A stretch of DNA of 64,000 nt, taken from positions 59,427,501-59,491,500 of the forward strand of contig JALMGJ010000001.1 in assembly GCA_023362775.1 (NCBI GenBank), read 5' to 3'. Below are positions 56,732 through 64,000 of this stretch, one piece after another. The notes beneath the pieces were generated by a model. It was not told the DNA's origin and made no database searches. It saw only the letters and a list, made by a program, of their open reading frames with translations. The translations under genes were made by a program, and so were the position numbers. The stretch comes from Charina bottae (Eukaryota; Chordata; Lepidosauria; Squamata; Charinaidae). How positions within the stretch are numbered: position 1 is the stretch's first letter; the number at the start of each line of letters is the position of its first letter.

Positions 56732-58310
56732 AGCTGCTCAAAAAAATAAAGGGAACACTGAAATAAGACATCCTAGATCTGAATGAATGAAATATTCGTA
56801 TTAATTACTTTGTTCATTACATAGTTGAATGTGCTGACAACAAAATCACACAAAAAGCAATGGAAATCAAATGTAAGCAACCCCTGGAGGTCTGGATGTA
56901 GAGTTACACTCAAAAATTAAAGTGGAAAAGAACACTACAGGCTGATCCAACGTTGATGTAATGTCCTTAAAACAAGTCAAAATGAGGCTCAGTAGTGTGT
57001 GTGGCCTCCACGTGCCTGTATGACCTCCCTACAACGCCTGGGCATGCTCCTGATGAGGTGGCGGATGGTCTCCTGAGGGATCTCCTCCCACACCTGGACT
57101 AAAGCATCCCCCAACTCCTGGACAGTCTGTGGTGCAACGTGGCGTTGGTGGATGGAGCGAGACATGATGTCCCAGATGTGCTCAATTGGATTCAGGTCTG
57201 GGGAATGGGCGGGCCAGTCCATAGCATCAATGCCTTCGTCTTGCAGGAACTGCTGGCACACTCCAGCCACATGAGGTCTAGCATTGTCTTGCATTAGGAG
57301 GAACCCAGGGCCAACCGCACCAGCATATGGTCTCACAAGGGGTCTGAGGATCTCATCTCGGTACCTAATGGCAGTCAGGCTACCTCTGGCGAGCACATGG
57401 AGGGCTGTGCGGCCTCCTAAAGAAATGCCACCCCACACCATTACTGACCCACTGCCAAACCGGTCATGCTGGAGGATGTTGCAGGCAGCAGAACGTTCTC
57501 CACGGCATCTCCAGACCCTGTCAAGTCTGTCACATGTGCTCAGTGTGAACCTGCTTTCATCTGTGAAGAGCACAGGGCGCCAGTGGCGAAGTTGCCAATC
57601 TTGTGTTCTCTGGCAAATGCCAAACGTCCTGCACGGTGTTGGGCTGTAAGCACAACCCCCACCTGTGGACGTTGGGCCCTCATACCACCCTCATGGAGTC
57701 TGTTTCTGACCGTTTGAGCAGCCACACGCACATTTGTGGCCCACTGGAGGTCATTTTGCAGGGCTCTGGCAGTGCTCCTCCTGTCCTTCCTTGCACAAAG
57801 GCGGAGGTAGCGGTCCTGCTGCTGGGTTGTTGCCCTCCTACGGCCTCCTCCACGTCTCCTGATGTACTGACCTGTCTCCTGGTAGCGCCTCCATGCTCTG
57901 GACACTACGCTGACAGACACAGCGAACCTTCTTGCCACAGCTCGCATTGATGTGCCATCCTGGATGAGCTGCACTACCTGAGCCACTTGTGTGGGTTGTA
58001 GACTCCGTCTCATGCTACCACTAGAGTGGAAGCACCGCCAGCATTCAAAAGTGACCAAACCATCAGCCAGAAAGCATAGGAACTGAGAAGTGGTCTGTGG
58101 TCACCACCTGCAGATCCACTCCTTTATTGGGGCTGTCTTGCTAACTGCCTATGCTTTCCGCCTGTTGTCTATTCCATGTGCACAACAGCATGTGAAATTG
58201 ATTGTCAATCAGTGTTGCTACCTAAGTGGACAGTTTGATTTCACAGAAGTGTGATTGACTTGGACTTACATTGTGTTGTTTCAGTGTTCCCTTTATTTTT
58301 TTGAGCAGTG
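56732..58310 (-). mobile_element. Tc1/mariner transposon, near full length (1.58 kb)
   Basis: The left end AGCTGCTCAAAAAAATAAAG and the right end (ending ...TTTTTGAGCAGTG at 58310) are inverted repeats that agree for at least 28 bases with one or two differences. Each is flanked by TA (56730-56731 and 58311-58312), the target Tc1 elements duplicate. The transposase gene lies inside on the minus strand. Length, TA target, terminal repeats and a DD34E transposase together make the class secure. The excellent preservation suggests a fairly recent insertion compared with its surroundings. Confidence 0.95.
56989..58058 (-). pseudogene. Tc1 transposase, DD34E, one frameshift
   Basis: The first frame (58058-57540) codes the DNA-binding part: [20 protein letters not shown] and then [14 protein letters not shown] form helix-turn-helix segments, followed by the basic [11 protein letters not shown] and a second helix region to AREHK. 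At about 57599-57603 one base is missing relative to a continuous frame. The catalytic part then continues in the next frame (readable to 56989): FTDESRF (first D), LMQDNARPHVAG (second D) and SPDLNPIEHIWD (E), with 34 residues between the second D and E. Apart from the shift I see no stop across about 345 codons. The protein would bind the terminal repeats and cut and paste the element; this copy cannot make it without the shift being bypassed. Confidence 0.93.
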
Positions 58311-58312
58311 TA

Positions 58313-60108
58313 TATTGATTTGACCGCCCATCATTTGCAGAAGTACATTTTTAAAAAAAATAGAAAATGCATTCTTATATCAGACTTATATAATGGTCAA
58401 AAAGAAGAAAGTCATTGAAAACATTGGCTTGATCTTCTTTGGAAGAAGAAAAAGCATCTTGTTGTAGACCCAGATGGCAGCTATGCTGCATGCATAGTAC
58501 TGAAAGCATGAGATCCTGGCTCCAATTCACTTCTTGTAATTGGATAAGGCTGACTGGCATGCGTGCTTTGTGTGCTAAAACAATGCAAAGACAGCCTATG
58601 GCATGTTTCAGTATCAGTGCATCAAACAGAGAGGGGTGAGATTACTAACTGTCATATAATTATCATTCATTATTTAAAGCAACCTGCTTTAAGTAATGCA
58701 ATAAATAATTTGCAGAGAAGACAGGTAAAATTAGACAAATGCATTTGGCACCAGTTGGCTAATTTCATTCTCAAGTGTACAGTATTAGTTTAACACTTAA
58801 GAGACCTAAAGCTTAGTTTCATTAATATTTATTCTTTGTCTGAAGTGGGTTACTTATTCTGTTGACAGAACGGATGGATATGTAAAACCATGCCGAGCAA
58901 GCAGCCGAAATGTTCCCCTGTATTATTGTAAGAATGCCTTAATCCGCTTTCAACCCCTCTTTCTTTAAACATCTGTCACATAAAATTGCCTCAAGCCAAA
59001 ATTCCACATAATGTTGGAAATTCTTTGCCTGGAACACACACAAAAATATGCCAGTTCCCACTGGGGGGAAAAATCATTCTGGACTTACTTAGGAGGGTAC
59101 AAAAGAATTCAAGCTGTGATGTGAAGATTAACTGCCTTTCTTAGAAAACCCTTCTAAGGTTTTCTAATGGATCTTTTCTGTATTTACAATGTTATGATGT
59201 CTGAGGTCTTAACTGAATCAATGGTCTTAAAAGATCTATGATTTATTTACATAGGGATTCATAATGATGAATGTAATGGGAGTAATGGTATGCCTTTGCA
59301 CTGTTTTCCTTAAGATGGCGGGGAAACCCAGTGAAACAACTGATTAGAGCTGTTATGGAATACTCTTTTCTTTTCTTTAGCTTACCCTCCATGGGAAGCT
59401 GAATGGAGCACCCAAAACTCAAGGAAAGCTTTCTATGTTAGATAAGGCCATGCAGGTCTTGGTGAGAAATTTTGAGAGGAATGGAAGGAAAAACAAGGGG
59501 TTTGGTTTCTTTGCTGAATTTACTAGCAAAGCCAAATGGAATTGCTTGCATTTCCAATTAAAACAGACACAAAAACAGGTAGCTGGTAATCAGATAGCCG
59601 TTGCCAGTCAGATGAAATCAATCTCCCCCAGTTTGGCCCTTTCCTGTTGTGCTGTATTAGCGCTCCCATCACCCAACCAGTTGACAAGCCTATCCAGAAG
59701 TTGCCAATCTGGGACAGGCTGATGAAGATAATTCTGGGCCAGAAGGACAAAGAGATGGAAAGCAGTTTCCTGTGTTTCCTCCTTAGCCCACCTTCCGTAT
59801 TTCACCCGTAACCAGTGCTGGGCATGCAAATGGTTGCCAAGAAGTTGAAGGATTCAATATGCAAGCAATATCTGTGCCACTGAGAAAAAAGGATTACTGA
59901 ATACAGCTTGGGTTTTTGTTTTTGTTTTGTTTCGTTCTTAAAAAAAATCCTAGCCACAATTACTGTTTTGGACCCTTTAACATACAGTATAATGCTAAAT
60001 GATGGTTTCATAGTTTTGGAAAACCAGTCCAATGAATGGTGGGCAAGAAACACACACAACGTATTATTAAAAAGTCCTAACAACTACAGTTACCATATCT
60101 AGCTGAAA
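58313..60108. other. No gene recognised
   Basis: AT-rich unique-looking DNA. The frames at 58439-58639, 59435-59722 and 59802-60083 show no domain. Confidence 0.5.
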
Positions 60109-60315
60109 AAAATCTTTTTTAAAAAAATAATTTTTATTAAAGAGGTTTTCAATAGAATAAAAACAGTACACATTTTAAGTTGAAAGTAAGAAGAATGAAG
60201 AAAAGTGAAAAGTGAAAAAGAAATAAAAAGAGAGAAATAGAAAAGAAAGACAAAGAAAAAAAAAGAAAAAGTTACAAAGAAGTGGCTTCCAATCTTCTTA
60301 ACAGTAGTTATAAAT

Positions 60316-60890
60316 GGGCAAAAAATATTGGTCATAATATTCAAATGCAACAATGGGAAGATATGTGGACTAAAGGATTAAAATTTACTCTGTGTTATAA
60401 TTTGAAGGAAAATTTCTACAAAATGATGTACAGATGGTATATGACCCCACAAAATTTAGCTAAAATGTATGGGAATGTATCCAACTTATGTTGGAAATGT
60501 AAAAAAAAAGAGGGGTCATTTTATCATATGTGGTGGACTTGTGAGATTGCTAAGAAATTTTGGACTCAGATACATTCATTGATGCAAAATATTTTACAAA
60601 TTCAAGTTCCATATAAACCAGAATTATTTTTATTGGGAATAACAGAAGAACAAATAGGAAAGAAATTTACAAGAATTATGCAATATATGGTTACAGCAGC
60701 AAGACTTATATATGCACAAAATTGGAAAAACCAGACTATACCTACAATACAGGACTGGATGTTAAAAGTAATGGAAATGGCAGAAAACGATAAATTGACA
60801 TGTTTATTAAAAGAAAATACAAATTATTATTTTCTTAAAGAGTGGAAACCATTAATGGACTATTTACTGTACAAAATGCAGGAGGGGTAA
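60316..60890 (+). pseudogene. L1 ORF2 C-terminal fragment
   Basis: About 190 codons in one open frame, ending in a TAA just after MDYLLYKMQEG. It reads WAKNIGHNIQMQQWEDMW at the start and contains the L1 C-terminal cysteine-histidine motif LCWKCKKKEGSFYHMWWTC (C-x2-C-x8-H-x4-C, about 60487-60540), then FLLGITEEQIGKKFTRIMQY. This is only the last seventh of an L1 ORF2: endonuclease and RT are absent through 5' truncation. The open frame extends a little upstream (to 60282) into target sequence, which is not part of the L1. The frame is undamaged, which fits a young insertion, but it makes no complete enzyme. Confidence 0.9.
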
Positions 60891-61175
60891 AGCTTATATG
60901 GGGTTTTGAAGATTAAAATATACATAAATTGATATATTAGACAGGAAATGCTCTACAATGTTATATATAGACCTAGCATGTAAGAGACTATTTCTTAAAT
61001 CACTATGACCAGAGATAAATCGGAAGTTCTAATTTCTATGTTTCATCTTTCTCTTTTTCTAGTTACTTTACTACACTTTTTTCTTTCTTTCTTTGATTTG
61101 TATTTCTATTTCTTTTTCCTTTTCAACCTTTTATCTATGTATATTTAAAATTCAATAAAATATATTAAAAAAAAA
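60316..61175 (+). mobile_element. L1 LINE 3' end inserted into the older L1
   Basis: A 5'-truncated insertion with coding sequence, 3' UTR, AATAAA (61154-61159) and a poly-A end (61167-61175). The 13-mer AGTAGTTATAAAT is repeated exactly at 60303-60315 and 61176-61188, a standard L1 target duplication. The duplication lies in the 3' UTR of the older, oppositely oriented L1. Confidence 0.92.
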
Positions 61176-61770
61176 AGTAGTTATAAATACATTTATATTT
61201 TACCCTCTCTCTCTAAGGTTACATCATAATCTCCTTCTTTCTATAATCTACCCTTTCTAATCATCAAATCCAAAAATCATGAGTTCATTTTTTTTTCTTT
61301 TTTCAGCAAAAAGTTCATAAGGGTTTAGCAAAAAAAAGTTCTGGTTTCAATTGAATATTAATTTTTAAAATTCTTTGTATCAGTGTGTGTGTTTGAACCC
61401 AAAAATTTCTGGCTTTTTTGCAAGTCCACCAGGCATGATAAAATGACCCTTTGAGTTATAATGTAAATTTCAGGCCTTTTAACCACATATTTCCCCATTG
61501 TTCCATCAATATGTTATGTCCAAAGTTCTTAGCCCATTTTCTCATACACTCTTTCACTTGTTCTTCCATTTCAAATTTCAATAAAAGTTTATACATTTTA
61601 GCAATTACATGTTTATCATTTGTACACAGTTCAACTTCAAATTCTGTCTTCTGGTGTTCAATTCCAAATGTCCTATAATCTACCTTAAATCTTTCTCTTA
61701 ACTATGCATATGAAAACCATTGAAAACTAAATCCCTCTGCAGCCAGTTGTTCTTTAGATTTCATCTCACG

Positions 61771-64000
61771 TTTATTTATTTATTTATTTGTTCAACTTAT
61801 ATCACCGCCCATCTCCCCCCACAAGGGGACTCTGAGTGGTTTACAAAAAAGTTAATTATTAAAAACATGTAAAATACAATATATCAATCTGAAATAAATT
61901 AGAATAAATATATAAAATCCAAGAGGCTATGATGTTATATTTAAAAGAGCTCTATGGCGCCAGCCACCTCCAAGAGGAGCTATTACCCTTCCCACCCCAA
62001 GCGAGGTCGCAGAGCCAGGTCTTCAATTGTTTTCAGAAGGTCAGGAGTGTGGGGGCTTGCCTCACCTCCAGGGGCAGAATGTTCCAAAGGGCGGGTGCCA
62101 CTGCCGAGAAGGCCCACCTCCTGGACCCCGCCAGATGGAATTCTTTTACAGACGGGGTCCGTAGCAAGCACTCTCTGCATAACCGGGTGGGGCGGGTCGA
62201 TGTTCTGGGGATGAGGCGGTCCCTCAGGTAACCTGGCCCCATGCCATGTAGGGCTTTAAAGGTGACAACCAACACCTTGAATTGGACCCGGAAGCAAACT
62301 GGTAACCAATGCAGCTCGTGCAGCAGAGGTGTCACATGTGCCGATCTTGGGGCACCCATAACTGCGTGCGCAGCCGCATTCTGGACCAGTTGAAGCTTCC
62401 GGATACTCTTCAAGGGTAGCCCCATGTAGAGTGCATTGCAATAGTCTATATGGGAGATGACAAGGGCATGAGTAACTGTACGGAGGGCATCCCGGTCCAG
62501 GAAAGGGTGTAGCTGGCATACAACTTGAAGTTGCACAAACGCCCTTCTGGCCACAACTGCCACCTGCTTTTCGAACAGGAGTTGTGAGTCCAGAAGGACC
62601 CCCAGGTTCCGCACTATGTCTGAATGGGGTAGTGCCACCCCATCTAGATCTAAAGATGACAACTTCCTGGATCCCGAGGCACCATCAATCCACAGCCACT
62701 CCGTCTTACCAGGGTTCAGTTGAAGCCTGTTGTTCCCCATCCAGACCCCCACAGCCTTCAGACACTGAGAAAGGGCAGCCACTGCATAACTTAGCTCACC
62801 CGGGATGGAGATATACAGTTGAGTGTCATCAGCATATTGATGATACCTCATCCCGTGTTGACGGATGATCTCACCCAGTGGTTTCATGTAGATATTAAAT
62901 AGGAGAGGGGAGAGAACTGAACCCTGCGGCACCCCACAAAGTAGGGGCCGAGGGTCAGACCTCTCATCTCCTATTACCACCGATTGGGACCAGTCTTGGA
63001 GGAAGGAGGTGAAACAGCGTAAAACTACACCGCCCACCCCCAACTCCCCGAGCTGCCCCAAAAGGATACCATGGTCGATGGTATCGAAAGCTGCTGAGAG
63101 GTCAAGAAGAGCCAGGATGGATGCACTACGACCATCCCACTCCCACCAGAGATCATCCGTAAGTGCGACCAATGCAGTTTCCACCCCATATACCGCCCTG
63201 AACCCTGACTGGAAGGGGTCTAGATAATCCGTATCATCCAGAATCCTTTGTAGCTGTAATGCCACCACATTCTCAACCACCTTCCCCAAAAAGGGGAGGT
63301 GGGAGACGGGACGAAAGTTGTCTAACACCGTAGGGTCCAGCGATGGCTTTTTGAGGAGGGGGTGCACCAGCGCCTCCTTAAAAGCAGCTGGGAACACTCC
63401 CTCTCCCAAGGATGTAGCAACCATTGCATGGACCCAACCACATGTCACCTCCCTGGCTGCTTTTACCAGCCAGGAGGGGCATGGGTCTAGATGACACATA
63501 GTGGCCCTTACAGTCTGGAGGATCCTGTCCACTTCCTCAGGCCCAACAGGATCAAACCGTTCCCAGATAACCGGGCAAAGACGTTCCCTCGGCATCTCCC
63601 CAGACTATGCATCACACTTGGAGTCCAGCTTAGAGCGAATCCGAGCGATTTTATCCAGCAGATGCTCCGAAAATTCCTCCGCATGGCCCTGAAGGTGGGT
63701 CACTGACCCCACCTTACCTAGGAGAGATCGAGTAATTCCAAACAGGGCCATCGGGTGGCATTCTGCGGATGCAATAAGAGCGGAGAAATATTGAAGTTTC
63801 GCCACTCTTACCGCCACAAGGTAGGCCTTAACCGCGGCTCTAGCTTGTGTTCGGTCGGATTCGGTCTTTGTCTTTCTCCAGCGGCGCTCTAGACGTCTCT
63901 TAACCCTCTTCAAGACCCTTAATTCCTCCGTGAACCACGGGGAATATTGGGTCAGATGGGGCAAGAGAGGCCGCATAGGCGCAATCCTGTCCAAGGCCCC
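61771..64000 (-). mobile_element. L2/CR1-group LINE copy E (runs off the window)
   Basis: The tail (TTTA)n at 61771-61790 is followed by the hairpin block CCGCCCATCTCCCCCCACAAGG ... GACTCTGAGTGG (61805-61840), a short AT-rich 3' UTR, and coding sequence continuing to the right edge in the endonuclease-RT linker. Its tail lies directly against the 5' limit of the older L1. Whether it inserted into that L1 cannot be seen, because the other end is outside. Confidence 0.92.
61957..64000 (-). pseudogene. LINE polyprotein, RT part, two nonsense changes (copy E)
   Basis: Open from the window edge (linker; AVKAYLVAVRVAKLQYFSAL near 63830) to a TAG at 63602-63604. It continues in the same frame from MPRERLCPVIWERFDPVGPE (63595) through RT motif [35 protein letters not shown] and [16 protein letters not shown] to TFTGA-type stop context at 62033 (TGA in place of an arginine codon of copy C). 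Beyond it the frame still reads KTWLC and ends near 61957. So there are two in-frame stops and no frameshift over about 2 kb. The TGA is likely a CpG decay (CGA to TGA). The catalytic YADD is intact. Confidence 0.9.

Larger units (their letters stand above)
60109..61770 (-). mobile_element. Older L1 LINE, minus strand, interrupted by a second L1
   Basis: The outer element is split into 60109-60315 (3' UTR, pyrimidine-rich on its strand, with AATAAA and a poly-A side near 60109-60140) and 61176-61770 (3' UTR then ORF2 C-terminal remnants). On the minus strand the coding part reads FEVELCTNDKHVIAKMYKLL (about 61640), CMRKWAKNFGHNILMEQWGN (about 61540), GLKFTL then a stop, and KGSFYHAWWTCKKARNFW (about 61440). 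Sequence that should lie between the last two has been deleted. The resemblance to the inner, plus-strand L1 shows they are relatives. The 5' limit next to LINE copy E (61771) is approximate. Confidence 0.82.

Noticed and set aside
57284..57950. Plus-strand frames at 57284-57649, 57466-57717 and 57603-57950
   Set aside because: Antisense to the Tc1 transposase.

Overview
This window is non-coding nuclear DNA from a squamate reptile (lizard or snake; the species cannot be told). The evidence is the repeat content: Sauria-type SINEs (tRNA head with a Bov-B-like tail), RTE-BovB LINE pieces, a second tRNA-derived squamate SINE ending in a TTTACC-like tail, L1 and L2/CR1-group LINEs, hAT miniature elements and a Tc1/mariner transposon. 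I found no host protein-coding exon, no true tRNA or rRNA gene and no CRISPR array. Nearly every open frame is transposon-derived, antisense to a transposon, or a microsatellite reading.

Layout. 1-5 kb: a BovB 3' end at the left edge, AT-rich unique DNA, an old SINE and a short L2-type tail. 5.0-5.5 kb: a minus-strand LTR. 9.06-11.14 kb: a decayed L2/CR1-group LINE (copy A). 11.44-11.83 kb: a GC-rich hAT-type element with a perfect 8-bp target duplication. 13-27 kb: mostly unique DNA with microsatellites, two Sauria SINEs and a fold-back hAT element. 27.07-27.54 kb: a plus-strand solo LTR related to the one at 5 kb. 28.6-30.06 kb: LINE copy B. 30-34 kb: a SINE, a retroelement coding remnant and a BovB EN/RT remnant. 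34-40 kb: dense SINEs and small hAT elements. 40.69-44.07 kb: LINE copy C with an intact 1041-codon ORF. 46.1-46.4 kb: a hAT element inside a CR1 fragment. 48.99-53.10 kb: LINE copy D, full length, flanked by a 45-bp duplication. 56.73-58.31 kb: a Tc1 element with terminal repeats, a TA duplication and a DD34E transposase broken by one frameshift. 60.1-61.8 kb: an L1 inside an opposite-strand L1. 61.77-64.0 kb: LINE copy E, cut by the window edge.

The elements work as partners. The L2/CR1-group LINEs carry endonuclease plus reverse transcriptase and a 3' hairpin whose pairing is kept while its sequence changes between copies. BovB supplies the tail used by the Sauria SINEs. The small hAT elements have no transposase here and depended on one elsewhere. 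All five coding-length copies of the L2/CR1-group LINE lie on the minus strand, which fits (but does not prove) a position within an intron of a plus-strand gene. I did not find a new biological system. The strongest leads are the covarying LINE 3' hairpin, the full-length LINE with its very long duplication, the two related LTRs, and the nearly intact Tc1 element.
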